Below are positions 1 through 9,529 of a stretch of DNA of 64,000 nt, one piece after another. The notes below the pieces were generated by a model. It worked only from the letters and a program-made list of their open reading frames with translations, had not been told where the DNA came from and searched no databases. This DNA is from CAZKBP01 sp964551015 (GTDB lineage: Bacteria; Bacteroidota; Bacteroidia; Cytophagales; Microscillaceae). Made by a program: the position numbers and the translations under genes. The DNA is taken from NCBI GenBank assembly GCA_964551015.1, contig CAZKBP010000016.1, positions 1 through 64,000 of the forward strand, written 5' to 3'. Each line of letters opens with the position of its first letter. Position 1 is the first letter of the stretch.

Positions 1-262
1 CCAGACACGTCCCAGACGTATAGCAGACACGTCTTAGACGTATCCAGACACGTCCCAGACGTATCCAGACACGTCCCAAACGTATCCAGACACGTCCCAG
101 ACGTATAGCAGACACGTCTTAGACGTATCCAGACACGTCCTAGACGTATCCAGACACGTCCTAGACGTATCCAGACACGTCCCAGACGTATAGCAGACAC
201 GTCCCAGACGTATAGCAGACACGTCCCAGACGTATCCAGACACGTCCCAGACGTATCGGGAC
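1..262. repeat. 21/22-bp tandem repeat array, cut by window edge
   Basis: About twelve head-to-tail copies of a 20-bp core (CAGACACGTCCCAGACGTAT) are joined by either one base (C, period 21) or two bases (AG, period 22). The core varies mainly in the middle (CCC, CTT, CCT). Each copy holds the dyad ACGTC-N3-GACGT, so it could fold into a short hairpin. Mixed 21/22 spacing breaks the reading frame repeatedly, so the minus-strand open frame across it (repeated YVWDVSG) is not a credible gene. The array begins at or before base 1. The bases up to 320 hold no other recognisable signal. Confidence 0.9.
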
Positions 263-320
263 ACGTCTTCGAGTGTGAATTAGGATTTAAATAGATACAT
301 GAGGCGCGTGGATTGGTGTA

Positions 321-2714
321 TTATTCTTCCTTTAAAACTTTCACCGGATTAAGCGTAGCCGCTTTGATGGCCTGATAGCTCACCGTGATCAGGGTAATCA
401 GTAATGCGCCTAAGATGGCAATGCCAAAAATCCACCAGGAGATTTCGGTACGGTAGGTGTAATTTTCTAGCCAGCCATTCAATAAGTAATAAGCAAGAGG
501 AATAGCAACCAAGCAGGAAACTAAGATCAATTGTACAAAATCTTTGGACAAGAGTCTCCATAAGCTATATACCGTGGCACCCAATACCTTGCGAATGCCA
601 ATTTCTTTGGATCGTTTCTCAGCCATAAAGGAAGTTAAGCCAAATAATCCTAAGCAACTAATCAAAATCGCCAGACCGGCAAAGAAGCCCGCTAACTTAC
701 CAATCCGTTCCTCGCTCTCGAACTTATCTGCAAAGTTTTCGTCCACAAATTCATACTCGAAGGGAGCCGAGGGAATGATTTTAGTAAAAACCTCTTCTAT
801 AGAAGCCAGTGATTTTCGTGCGCTTTGCTCGGGATGGAGGCGTAGATTGATCCAAGAAGCGCGATCATAAGAAAGGAAATATACCATCTGGCGTATTGGC
901 TCGTAAGGAGATTCCATAATCATATTTTTGACCACACCGATGATGCGGTAATTGTCAATCCCCTCGCCATTGTCTCGCTTAACAGGAGTACCGACTGGAT
1001 TTTCCAGATTCATAAACTCAACCGCAGCTTCGTTGACAATGATCGCGGTAGAATCGGTCGCAAAATCCTTGGAAAAATCTCTCCCCTCTTTGATTTGCCA
1101 GTCAATCGTTTTGCCAAAATCGTGGGTTACCCAGACCGTGGCAAACCCCCCGTCCAAATTCGGGTCTTTGCCGGGCCACTCGAAGCCGCCATTGTTTGAC
1201 CAAATCCCCGTGATCGGGCCAGAAGATTGAGAAATGGCGGTAATGGCTCCTCTGTCCTTTAATTCTTTTTCTAATACGTTAATTTTACCCAAGTAATCTT
1301 CAGATTGTATCAGGATGGAAATCACACCTTCTTGGTTATAGCCAATGGGGCGATCTTTGGTGAATTGGATTTGGCGGTACACGATCATCGTGCCAATGAT
1401 TAAGGTGATAGAAACCGAAAACTGCACGACCACCAAGACCTTGCGGGGCAAAGCCGCGTAGCGACCCGCTCGGAAAGTTCCTTTTAAGACACGCACGGGA
1501 TGAAAAGAAGAAAGATAAAAAGCGGGATAACTGCCCGAAATTAAGCCTGTCAAGAAGGTGAAACCCAGACTAATTCCCCAAAACAATGGATTTGCCCAGG
1601 GCAGACTCATTTTCTTATCGGCCAAATCATTGAAAAAAAGTAAGGCCAGCTCTACCAACAATAAAGAAAGCAAAAACGCCAGAAAAGCCGTCAAAAGGGA
1701 CTCACTCAGAAATTGACGGATCAACTGCCCCTTGACCGAACCCGATACCTTACGCACGCCTACTTCCTTAGCTCTGCGCTCCGAGCGAGCTGTGCTGAGA
1801 TTCATAAAGTTAATACAAGCCAGCAATAAGACGAACACGCCAATAACGCCAAACATCCAGACATACTGAATCCTCCCTCCGACTACGACCCCCTGCTCAA
1901 ACTTTGAATACAAGTGCCAATTAGACATCGGTTGCAGGAAAATTTCTGGATTGAACTTTTTTAGATCAGATGCATTATCCAATTTTGCTCGCTTAATTTT
2001 TTCGGAAACCGTTTTCATATCCGTCTCTGGAGCAATTTGCGCGTACATCTGAAAGGAATTACCATCCCAACTATCAGCAGAGTTTCTGACCCATGCTTGG
2101 GTATTGACATACAAATCCCAGGGCGCAATAAAGGCTAAATACTTGAAATACGTGTTGTAGGGTAAGTCCTCGTAGACGCCCGTTACTTTGACGGTGCTTT
2201 TGTTATCTAATTTTAGGGTCTGATTGAGTGGATTTTCATTTCCAAATAGAGCTTGGGCGGTAGAGGCCGACAAGAGAATAGAATTTGGGTTCTTTAGGCC
2301 ATAGCGTGTGCCGTGGATCATCTTCAGGCTGAGCATTTCTGGGAAATCTACCTGCGTGAAGTTGCCTGTTTTTGATAGTTTCTTATCCTGATAAGCCAAG
2401 ATATGATCCATCGGCCAGGTAGCCATCGATAGATACTTGAAATCTTCTCCGTAGGTATTGCGTAGTACTTTTTCCAAAGGACGGGGGATGGCGTCTTGGC
2501 TGTTTACTTCACCATTGAAAGTTTGGTTTTGCATGACCTGCGCCAAATCTGCATAATGCTCGTGGTATTGATTGTAAGAAAGTTCGTCATAAATCCAGAG
2601 GCCAATCAAGATAGCCACAGCCATTCCCACGGCCAAGCCTGTAATGTTGATAAAAGAATAAATCTTATGATTGGTCAGATTTCTAAAGGCGATTTTAAGG
2701 TAATTTTTCAGCAT
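321..2714 (-). CDS. MacB/FtsX-type ABC transporter permease (orphan)
   Basis: This 797-residue protein has the Bacteroidota double-FtsX layout: an N-terminal membrane segment (about residues 20-43), a large periplasmic MacB-type domain, a central block of membrane helices, a second periplasmic domain and three C-terminal helices. The motif RxKEVGVRKVSG follows the first FtsX half and is echoed by RSKEIGIRKVLGA in the second, a hallmark of the family. Members work with a MacB/LolD-like ATPase in efflux or envelope transport and the substrate is usually unknown. No ATPase gene is adjacent, so a partner would have to be encoded elsewhere. The start ATG at 2714 is followed by the standard MLKNYLKIAFRNL opening. 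The family call is solid; the substrate cannot be inferred. Confidence 0.9.
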   Translation of the reverse strand: MLKNYLKIAFRNLTNHKIYSFINITGLAVGMAVAILIGLWIYDELSYNQYHEHYADLAQVMQNQTFNGEVNSQDAIPRPLEKVLRNTYGEDFKYLSMATWPMDHILAYQDKKLSKTGNFTQVDFPEMLSLKMIHGTRYGLKNPNSILLSASTAQALFGNENPLNQTLKLDNKSTVKVTGVYEDLPYNTYFKYLAFIAPWDLYVNTQAWVRNSADSWDGNSFQMYAQIAPETDMKTVSEKIKRAKLDNASDLKKFNPEIFLQPMSNWHLYSKFEQGVVVGGRIQYVWMFGVIGVFVLLLACINFMNLSTARSERRAKEVGVRKVSGSVKGQLIRQFLSESLLTAFLAFLLSLLLVELALLFFNDLADKKMSLPWANPLFWGISLGFTFLTGLISGSYPAFYLSSFHPVRVLKGTFRAGRYAALPRKVLVVVQFSVSITLIIGTMIVYRQIQFTKDRPIGYNQEGVISILIQSEDYLGKINVLEKELKDRGAITAISQSSGPITGIWSNNGGFEWPGKDPNLDGGFATVWVTHDFGKTIDWQIKEGRDFSKDFATDSTAIIVNEAAVEFMNLENPVGTPVKRDNGEGIDNYRIIGVVKNMIMESPYEPIRQMVYFLSYDRASWINLRLHPEQSARKSLASIEEVFTKIIPSAPFEYEFVDENFADKFESEERIGKLAGFFAGLAILISCLGLFGLTSFMAEKRSKEIGIRKVLGATVYSLWRLLSKDFVQLILVSCLVAIPLAYYLLNGWLENYTYRTEISWWIFGIAILGALLITLITVSYQAIKAATLNPVKVLKEE

Positions 2715-3146
2715 GAGGTTATAGGTTTGTTAGGTTTAGCGCATCAAAGGGTATTCCCTTTATGTAAATAATTCATTATCAATGCGTTATTCACACACCC
2801 ACAACCTCAAAATGTATTGAAATAATACAGGTAGTGTGCAAAGATGAACATTCACTACCCAGTGGTTCAGGTTTAAGCGCAGCAACACCGATAGGTTTGC
2901 CGAGTGATTTGGTTTTTGCTTAGCACTCTAATCAAGTCCGAGGATTCTGCTTTCAACGGCTTCCCGTTTGAAGACAGGAAAGAGAATCAAGGGCTACCGA
3001 GTTGGGTTAGATTTTCAAACAGGATGCACAAAAAAATGTAGTAACCTTTAAGATTATTTAACATAAAATAGTTGGTTTAAAATGATAAAATGAAGTTCAG
3101 AGTTTGTACATTAGACTATTCAATCCAATAAAATTAAAACAAACCT
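2715..3146. other. Divergent intergenic region, no gene seen
   Basis: This 432-bp stretch separates the minus-strand permease from the plus-strand barrel protein and must hold promoters for both. On the minus strand TACCCTTTG near 2740 resembles a -7 box with one extra base. I saw no convincing tRNA, hairpin terminator or conserved short ORF here. Confidence 0.4.
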
Positions 3147-3827
3147 ATGAAAAAATGCACATTGATTTTGGCCAGTTTTCTTCTCATCCTCGATCTAGCA
3201 TATGCTCAACTGGAGCAGGGGAATGTACTCCTAGGTGGTGGTGTATCCTTCTCGCTTTCATCTCGTGAGCAGCCCGCAGAATTAGACCTTGGGGATGATG
3301 TCACAACCAACTCGTTCTCCATTTCGCCCCAGGCTGCTTACTTTGTCGCAGATGGATTAGCACTTGGGTTGTCGGTGGGTTATTCTCGTTTTCAAGCTGA
3401 CGTTCCTTACAACTTCACCAATGATTTTGGAGACACCTTCAGTGGAATCCTAGACGAGGTGCAAGATGAATTTTTTGTCAGTCCCTTTGTACGAAAGTAT
3501 TGGTATCTCGGCGGTTCGGAATCTCGATTTGCTTTTTATCTACAAGGGAGCCTCAGTATTGCCTTCGGGAGTATGGAAAGTGAGGATGTTAGCTTTTCCG
3601 ATGGTGAAATCATCAACAGAGAAATGGATACCCTCGGTTTTGGCTTAGGGATTTCTCCGGGTTTTTCATTCTTTCCGTCTCCAAAATGGGGTATTGAGTT
3701 GGGCTTACAGGGAATAGGTTTCTCGGTGCGTGATCCTAACACAGACATGGAAGATGATCGTGAGACCTTTTTCTCTTTTGGGTTAGACTTTTTCAATCCT
3801 AGCTTAGGAATTTTCGTTTTTCTATGA
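3147..3827 (+). CDS. Outer membrane beta-barrel protein, porin-like
   Basis: The 226-residue product starts with a signal peptide (residues 1-20, cleavage after AYA before QLEQG). The rest alternates hydrophobic and polar residues as in a small eight- to ten-strand outer membrane barrel, with repeated Gly/Phe-rich strands such as GLALGLSVGYSRF, FGLGISPGFSFF and WGIELGLQGIGF. It ends in aromatic and hydrophobic residues (SLGIFVFL), as barrels do. Acidic stretches around 50 and 195 are probably loops. It resembles the general outer membrane beta-barrel families of Bacteroidota but carries no feature that fixes a substrate. It stands alone, convergent with leuS. Confidence 0.75.
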   Translation: MKKCTLILASFLLILDLAYAQLEQGNVLLGGGVSFSLSSREQPAELDLGDDVTTNSFSISPQAAYFVADGLALGLSVGYSRFQADVPYNFTNDFGDTFSGILDEVQDEFFVSPFVRKYWYLGGSESRFAFYLQGSLSIAFGSMESEDVSFSDGEIINREMDTLGFGLGISPGFSFFPSPKWGIELGLQGIGFSVRDPNTDMEDDRETFFSFGLDFFNPSLGIFVFL

Positions 3828-3841
3828 AATTTTTTAGTGAG

Positions 3842-3864
3842 ATGGCGGTTGTTGTAACCGCCAT
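3842..3864. terminator. Hairpin between convergent genes
   Basis: ATGGCGGTT (3842-3850) pairs perfectly with AACCGCCAT (3856-3864) around a 5-nt loop. It lies between the stop of the barrel gene (3827) and the stop of leuS (3868). There is no strong T run on either side, so it is a plausible but imperfect bidirectional terminator. Confidence 0.55.
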
Positions 3865-3867
3865 TTG

Positions 3868-6651
3868 TCAAACCACGATATTAATAATCTTCTTGGGCAC
3901 GATAATGACTTTTTTGGGTTTTTGCCCTTTGGTCCACTTTTGCACGGTTTCGTGGGCGAGGGCTTGAGTTTGCATCTCGTCTTTGGGCATATCGGCGGGG
4001 AAGGTCAGAGCGGCGCGTTTCTTCCCATTGATCATAATCGGATATTCAAAAGCATCTTCCTTGATATACTCCTCTTTCCAGACGGGGAAAGTTTGTAAAT
4101 GCACACTCTGAATATGCCCCATCTTGGCCCAAAGCTCTTCGCTGGCGTGCGGGGCGTAAGGAGCCAGTATCTTGACCAAAGGCTCCAAAATGGCTTGTTT
4201 ATGACACTTCAGGGAGTTAAGCTCATTCACACAAATCATAAAAGCACTCACGGGCGTATTGAAAGAGTAACGCTCAATGTCTTCTTCTACTTTCTTGATG
4301 GTCTGGTGGAGAATCTTTAATTCGTCTTTGGTGGCTTCCTCGCCATTGACCACGTAATTGCCTTGATCGTCGTAGAACAAACGCCAAAGTTTTTTCAAGA
4401 ACTTATGGGTTCCGTCGATGCCTTGGGTGTTCCAAGGTTTGGATTGCTCCAAGGGGCCTAAGAACATCTCGTAAAGGCGCATGGTATCGGCACTGTATCG
4501 CTCCACGATCAAATCAGGATTGACGACATTGTACCAGCGTTTGGACATTTTTTCGACCTGAGCACCACAGTAAAACTTTCCATCGGCTTCGGTGATAAAT
4601 TCGTAATGAGCCGTTTCGGGGCGCCATTTCTTAAAGGCTTCCAGGTCTAGCACGTCGCTCTCTACGATATTGACATCTACGTGCAGTTCCGTGGTTTCGT
4701 ATTGATCTTTGAGATTCCAGGAGACAAATTTTTCTTCGTCTTTGACCCGATGCATCAAAGCCGAATTTCCCTGAATCATCCCTTGATTGATCAATTTCTT
4801 AAAAGGCTCTTTGTAAGAAATGTAGCCACGATCGCACAAAAAATGCGTCCAAAAACGAGCGTACAACAAATGTCCCACGGCGTGCTCTGTGCCACCCACG
4901 TACAAATCCACTTGATTCCAATAATCACTCACTGATTGAGCAGCGAATTCTTGGTCGTTGTTGGGATCCATGTAGCGTAAGAAATACCAGGAAGACCCCG
5001 CCCAACCGGGCATGGTGGTGAGTTCGTAGGGATATTTGCCTTCGTATTTCCAGTCTTCGGCACGGCCCAAGGGTGGCTCGCCTGTTTCGGTGGGGCGATA
5101 CTCATCAATAGAAGGTAAAGTTAAAGGCAGTTCTGACTCAGGAACCAAGTAAGGAATGCCTTCTTTAAAATAAACAGGAACGGGTTCGCCCCAATAACGC
5201 TGACGGCTGAAAACCGCGTCCCGAATTCGGTAATTGACTTTTCCTTTGCCTAGATTTGCTGCTTCGGCTTTTTGGATGACCGCTTGTAAAGCCTCCAGGC
5301 ATTCCATTCCGTTCAAAAAACCAGAGTTGATCATCGTGCCTTCCTTGGTAGGATTGGCTTCGGCCACTTCTCCGTCTTCATCCAGAGCGGTTCCTTCTAC
5401 AATGGGGATAATGGGAATCTGAAAATGCTTGGCAAAGCGGAAATCGCGCTCATCGCCGCCGGGTACGCCCATGACCACGCCTGTGCCGTAGCCTGCCAAT
5501 ACATAATCGGCCACCCAAAGCGGTACTTTTTCTTGGGAAATGGGATTGATGACATAAGAACCCGTGAAAACGCCCGAAACCTTTTTGGCCTCACTCTGAC
5601 GCTCTAATTCGGAGCGATTTTTAGCAAAATTCACATATTCAGTTACTTCGGCTTTTTGCTCGGGGGTGGTCAATTCCTCAATCAATTCGTGCTCAGGGGC
5701 TAAAACCATAAAAGTAACCCCAAAAATCGTATCGGGGCGAGTGGTAAAGGCCGTTAAGGTAATCTCTTTGTTTTCTACTTTGAAGTCCAGCTCTGCTCCG
5801 TGCGACCTGCCAATCCAATTGCGTTGCATTTCTTTGAGGGCATCTGACCACTCCAGATTTTCTAATTCTTCTAATAAGCGATTCGCGTAAGCGGTAATAC
5901 GCATCATCCACTGGCGCATTTTTTTACGCTCAACGGGATGCCCTCCGCGCTCGGAAAGGCCGTCCTTGACTTCATCATTGGCCAGTACTGTTCCCAAAGC
6001 GGGGCACCAATTCACCACAGAGTCAGCCACGTAGGTGAGGCGATATTTTAATAAAATTTCTTGTTGTTCTTTTTCTGAAAAACCTTGCCAATCTTCGGCA
6101 GAAAAGGTGGGTGTATCTTCATCACAGGTAGCCTGCACTTCCTGATTACCAGATTGCTCAAAGGATTGGATGAGTTGCTCGATGGGTTCGGCCTGATTGG
6201 TTTTTTGGTTAAACCAAGAGTTGAAAATTTGCTGGAAAATCCACTGAGTCCATTTATAATACTTGGGATCAGAGGTACGTACTTCCCGGTTCCAGTCGTA
6301 GCAAAAGCCGAGTTTGTCTAATTGACTCTTGAAGGTTTTGATATTCTGCTCGGTGGTAATGGCCGGATGCTGCCCTGTGTCGATGGCATATTGCTCGGCC
6401 GGAAGACCAAAAGAATCAAAGCCCATGGGGTGGAGTACATGGAAGCCCTTCATGCGCTTGTAGCGAGAAAAAATATCCGTGGCGATATAGCCCAGAGGGT
6501 GCCCCACGTGCAGACCGGCACCTGAGGGATAAGGGAACATATCTAATACGTAAAACTTAGGGCGATCACTTTGGTTGTCTACCTGATAAATGCCTTCTTT
6601 TTTCCAATATTCCTGCCATTTGGCTTCTATTTCCTGAGGATTGTATTCCAT
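3868..6651 (-). CDS. leuS: Leucyl-tRNA synthetase
   Basis: This class I aminoacyl-tRNA synthetase charges tRNA-Leu in the cytoplasm. At 927 residues it is of normal length. The HIGH-type motif is HVGH at residues 48-51 inside FPYPSGAGLHVGHPLGY, and the KMSKR loop is near residue 700 (VEKMSKRWYNVV). The CP1 editing domain lies between, with the threonine-rich TTRPDT motif (LTAFTTRPDTIFGV). The C-terminal anticodon-binding region ends in KVIIVPKKIINIVV, as in other LeuS. Its ATG at 6651 is preceded by a -7-like box. It is a single-gene unit, divergent from the LRR gene. Confidence 0.98.
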   Translation of the reverse strand: MEYNPQEIEAKWQEYWKKEGIYQVDNQSDRPKFYVLDMFPYPSGAGLHVGHPLGYIATDIFSRYKRMKGFHVLHPMGFDSFGLPAEQYAIDTGQHPAITTEQNIKTFKSQLDKLGFCYDWNREVRTSDPKYYKWTQWIFQQIFNSWFNQKTNQAEPIEQLIQSFEQSGNQEVQATCDEDTPTFSAEDWQGFSEKEQQEILLKYRLTYVADSVVNWCPALGTVLANDEVKDGLSERGGHPVERKKMRQWMMRITAYANRLLEELENLEWSDALKEMQRNWIGRSHGAELDFKVENKEITLTAFTTRPDTIFGVTFMVLAPEHELIEELTTPEQKAEVTEYVNFAKNRSELERQSEAKKVSGVFTGSYVINPISQEKVPLWVADYVLAGYGTGVVMGVPGGDERDFRFAKHFQIPIIPIVEGTALDEDGEVAEANPTKEGTMINSGFLNGMECLEALQAVIQKAEAANLGKGKVNYRIRDAVFSRQRYWGEPVPVYFKEGIPYLVPESELPLTLPSIDEYRPTETGEPPLGRAEDWKYEGKYPYELTTMPGWAGSSWYFLRYMDPNNDQEFAAQSVSDYWNQVDLYVGGTEHAVGHLLYARFWTHFLCDRGYISYKEPFKKLINQGMIQGNSALMHRVKDEEKFVSWNLKDQYETTELHVDVNIVESDVLDLEAFKKWRPETAHYEFITEADGKFYCGAQVEKMSKRWYNVVNPDLIVERYSADTMRLYEMFLGPLEQSKPWNTQGIDGTHKFLKKLWRLFYDDQGNYVVNGEEATKDELKILHQTIKKVEEDIERYSFNTPVSAFMICVNELNSLKCHKQAILEPLVKILAPYAPHASEELWAKMGHIQSVHLQTFPVWKEEYIKEDAFEYPIMINGKKRAALTFPADMPKDEMQTQALAHETVQKWTKGQKPKKVIIVPKKIINIVV

Positions 6652-6698
6652 GGTTTCAATACTTCTTTGTCAATCTGCTTGGGTTTCTTTTGGAAAGA

Positions 6699-6706
6699 CA
6701 AAGTTA
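6699..6706 (-). promoter_or_regulatory. Candidate -7 box for leuS
   Basis: On the minus strand TAACTTTG matches the Bacteroidota TAnnTTTG -7 element, 48 bases upstream of the leuS ATG. No clear TTTG is seen at -33, so only the -7 half is supported. Confidence 0.45.
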
Positions 6707-6790
6707 ATAATTCTTTGAAGGGTTTTTTCATTTTTAATTCTAGATTCTTCCCTCTACCTTTATGCCTCGAATGATTAAAGCCTGATACTT

Positions 6791-7675
6791 ATGAGAGTAG
6801 TTTTACAAGTGGCCGTTTCTGTGATCCTGTTAGCCATCGTGATTACTTATTTTTATTACCCGAGCGTGTTTAACCAAACCAGGGACTCGATGAAAGACGT
6901 CCTCCCCAAATTACCTAAACCCAAACTCAATTTCAAAGAAGGTGAACTGCTCAATTGGGATGCCTTGGAGCAACAAAGACGCTACCAAACCATGGCCGAA
7001 GCGATGGAAATACCGCAGGATGTGTACGTATTGATGCTCAGCGACCAGAATCTCAGTAAATTGCCTCCTGAAATTGGGGAATTAAGACGTATCCAAATTT
7101 TAGAACTACAGAACAATCGTCTGGAAGAACTCCCCTCTCAAATTGGCAATCTCTCCCACTTACAGTATTTCTATTTGCAGAATAATCGCTTAAAAGTCCT
7201 TCCTACCGAGATGGGCTATCTGGACAATCTCATCTATCTGGATGCGCGCGCCAATCGCCTTCGTAATCTGCCCGAAAGCATCACCCGCTTAGATCAATTG
7301 CAAGAACTCAACCTTGATTATAATCAAATCACCAATCTGCCTTCTGATTTGGGCAGGATGGAGTCTTTGAAAATCTTGCGGTTAGCCTCGAATCGCTTGG
7401 TAGATTTGCCCGAGAGCATTATCGATATGGACAGCCTTAAACTGCTAGATATCAGTGGCAATGTCTCTCTGGATATTCGTCAGACGATTGATCTCATCAG
7501 TCGCATCACCTACTTAGAAGCTCTGGAAATGAATGATATAAACCTCAAAACCATTCCCGAGGGTTTGGCTGAACTTCGCCGCCTCAAGAGTCTGAGCTTG
7601 GCAGGTTCCACCTTAGATGCAGGTCAGATGGCGAGCATTCGAAAGCTCTTACCCAATACAGAAGTGGAGTTTTGA
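6791..7675 (+). CDS. Membrane-anchored leucine-rich repeat protein
   Basis: The 294-residue product begins with one hydrophobic segment (residues 3-23) without a lipobox or clear cleavage site, so it is probably a membrane-anchored protein facing the periplasm. After a basic, proline-rich linker (45-55) about nine LRR units of 23 residues run from near residue 75 to 285, with the bacterial consensus LxxLxLxxNxLxxLPxxI. Such repeats form a curved protein-binding solenoid; no catalytic domain is present. The entry into the repeats (AMEIPQDVYVLMLSDQNL) and the exit (RKLLPNTEVEF) are echoed in the LRR lipoprotein at 7949. A -7-like TACCTTTA lies at 6755-6762. The partner is unknown. Confidence 0.85.
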   Translation: MRVVLQVAVSVILLAIVITYFYYPSVFNQTRDSMKDVLPKLPKPKLNFKEGELLNWDALEQQRRYQTMAEAMEIPQDVYVLMLSDQNLSKLPPEIGELRRIQILELQNNRLEELPSQIGNLSHLQYFYLQNNRLKVLPTEMGYLDNLIYLDARANRLRNLPESITRLDQLQELNLDYNQITNLPSDLGRMESLKILRLASNRLVDLPESIIDMDSLKLLDISGNVSLDIRQTIDLISRITYLEALEMNDINLKTIPEGLAELRRLKSLSLAGSTLDAGQMASIRKLLPNTEVEF

Positions 7676-7870
7676 GAGGAGACAGAAGTTAGGAGCTAGG
7701 AGACAGGAGTTAGGAGACAGAAGTTAGGAGCTAGGAGACAGAAGTTAGGAGGGGCTTTTCTTCTCCATTCTAGTTCCTGGTTCCTCCATTCTAGCTCCTG
7801 GTTCCTCCATTCTAGCTCCTGGTTCCTCCATTCTAGCTCCTAGTTCCTCCATTCTAGCTCCTAAATACTC
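7676..7870. repeat. Inverted pair of short tandem arrays, 21-bp period
   Basis: The left part (7676-7758) is built from GGAGACAGAAGTTAGGAGCTA-like units. The right part (about 7764-7862) has five copies of a 21-bp unit TCCATTCTAGCTCCTGGTTCC. The GGAGCTAG motifs on the left are complementary to CTAGCTCC on the right, so the two halves could pair as a long imperfect hairpin. It sits between two LRR genes and leaves no open frame. Confidence 0.85.
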
Positions 7871-7886
7871 ACTCCTCTTCGAAACT

Positions 7887-7917
7887 ATTGATTTTCAGAC
7901 AAAAAAAGTTATTTTTG
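7887..7917 (+). promoter_or_regulatory. Bacteroidota-type promoter of LRR lipoprotein gene
   Basis: ATTG at 7887-7890 and TATTTTTG at 7910-7917 are separated by 19 bases, fitting the TTTG-N19-TAnnTTTG pattern with one change in the upstream half. Transcription would start near 7924, about 25 bases before the ATG. Confidence 0.6.
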
Positions 7918-7948
7918 GATTCTAATCATATCATCAAATGATACCCCT

Positions 7949-9496
7949 ATGAGAATTTTTCAGGTTCGTTTCTTTTTTTATATAATGCTAGTTAGTTTGG
8001 CTTTGGCCTGTAATCAGAATTCAGAACAGGTAGAAGAGGACGCGCTCTACACCGTGGCCGAAGAAGATTCTACCCCCACAACAAACCAAGAAGCCGAGCC
8101 AGCCTCTCAGGCCAGCCCCGTGGTGAGTAAGGTACAAAAAGTCGTAGATTTTTGGGATGGAACCGAAGAATTGATGTATCCTGGTGATGTACGTGTATAT
8201 AGCTCATTGTCAGAAGCTTTGCAAGAGCCTGACAACGTAGTTCGTTTGAATTTAGAAGCACAGAATCTAACGCGTTTACCTCAGAGTATTACCCGCCTTC
8301 GTAATTTGGAAGAATTATATTTAGAAGACAACAATCTCTATGTATTACCTGATTCCTTCGCGCTCAAGCTCCCTCAATTGAAAGTACTTGATTTGAGCAA
8401 TAATAATTTCCAAAGACCTCCTGAGCAACTAGGACAGCTAAGTAATTTGGCTTATCTGGATTTGTCTCATAATGGGCTTTCTGAGCTACCTCAATCATTC
8501 AGCGGACTGAAATCGCTTAAAATCTTGGACGTAGAGCGTAATAATTTTCGGCAGATTCCTTCGGCTGTTTTTGATTTAGCCTCTTTGCGTTATTTGTTTG
8601 TAGATGGGATTCCGATGGATTCTGTCCCCAGAGATTTGCTGAGGCTACAAAACTTGACCAGAATATCTTTAAAGAATTGCCGTCTGTCCTCCTTCCCAGA
8701 TGCGCTACTCGAGATGGAGCGTTTGGAACGGATAGATTTATCAGGTAATGCGATCCAGGATATTCCCGATCGTCTGAGTAATCTAAAGGATTTACATTTT
8801 CTCAATCTTTCGGCTAATCAAATCAAAGGAAATCTAGGGGTCATTGCCAGATTAGAAGACCTCCTCAGTCTAGATCTCAGTAAGAATCCTATCCAGCAGA
8901 TACCGGCAGAGATTTACGATGATTTGAATTTGAAAGCACTCAATCTATCCTATACGCAACTAAATGAAATTTCTCCGAATATTGGTCGAGCCAAAAGCCT
9001 TGTGTGGTTATCTCTGAAAGGCTTAAAAATGAACGAGCTACCGCCCAGCATCGTGGAGTGCAAGCGTTTACAAGTACTCAAACTAGGGAATAATCCTAAT
9101 TTGAATCTAGTGGAAGCTTTGGAATCGCTGTCTAGTTTACCTAAATTGGTATCTCTGGAGCTTTCTCGGATCAAGGGAGATAATAGCCCCGTCGAGTTAC
9201 CGAATCAGATCGCGGAGATGAAGTATTTGGTCATTTTAGATTTGAGAGGAAATCGCTTCGCTAATGCCTCGAGTGAACTCGCTAAATTAGCTACTCTCCC
9301 TAATTTGCAGGCACTCAATCTTTCCGATACGGGCATTCGCAAAGCCGAGGCAGAAATTGCTAATTTGCGCTCTTTGAGATTGTTAGGACTTGATGTAGAC
9401 CAGCTTTACCCGGGTGAAGCCAAGAAGCTAGCCGAGCTTTTGCCCTCTAATGTGGAAATAGTAGACGGCAGTGCGTATTTTGATTATCAACTTTAG
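7949..9496 (+). CDS. Leucine-rich repeat lipoprotein
   Basis: A 515-residue protein with a lipoprotein signal peptide (LALAC, lipid-modified Cys at residue 21), an acidic low-complexity linker (residues 25-55), then about seventeen LRR units from near residue 95 to the end. The early repeats follow LxxLxLxxNxLxxLP; later ones are more irregular and include repeats of the LSKLPKLVSLELS type. The lead-in (SLSEALQEPDNVVRLNLEAQNLTRLP) and tail (AELLPSNVEIVDG) mirror the 294-residue LRR protein upstream, so the two look like paralogues with different anchoring. It is probably an envelope-attached binding protein. Its own promoter and the repeat array separate it from the upstream gene. Confidence 0.87.
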   Translation: MRIFQVRFFFYIMLVSLALACNQNSEQVEEDALYTVAEEDSTPTTNQEAEPASQASPVVSKVQKVVDFWDGTEELMYPGDVRVYSSLSEALQEPDNVVRLNLEAQNLTRLPQSITRLRNLEELYLEDNNLYVLPDSFALKLPQLKVLDLSNNNFQRPPEQLGQLSNLAYLDLSHNGLSELPQSFSGLKSLKILDVERNNFRQIPSAVFDLASLRYLFVDGIPMDSVPRDLLRLQNLTRISLKNCRLSSFPDALLEMERLERIDLSGNAIQDIPDRLSNLKDLHFLNLSANQIKGNLGVIARLEDLLSLDLSKNPIQQIPAEIYDDLNLKALNLSYTQLNEISPNIGRAKSLVWLSLKGLKMNELPPSIVECKRLQVLKLGNNPNLNLVEALESLSSLPKLVSLELSRIKGDNSPVELPNQIAEMKYLVILDLRGNRFANASSELAKLATLPNLQALNLSDTGIRKAEAEIANLRSLRLLGLDVDQLYPGEAKKLAELLPSNVEIVDGSAYFDYQL

Positions 9497-9497
9497 G

Positions 9498-9525
9498 GCT
9501 TGCAGGTTTATAAGTACCTGCAAGC
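9498..9525. terminator. Hairpin between convergent LRR and M1 genes
   Basis: GCTTGCAGGT (9498-9507) pairs perfectly with ACCTGCAAGC (9516-9525) around an 8-nt loop, immediately after the LRR stop codon and just before the M1 peptidase stop. The T run is weak (TAATTTACTT), so a bidirectional terminator is likely but not certain. Confidence 0.6.
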
Positions 9526-9529
9526 TAAT

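Noticed and set aside
34..264. Minus-strand frame of 76 residues with YVWDVSG repeats
   Set aside because: It is translated tandem repeat; the 22-bp units shift the frame, and there is no start or RBS context.
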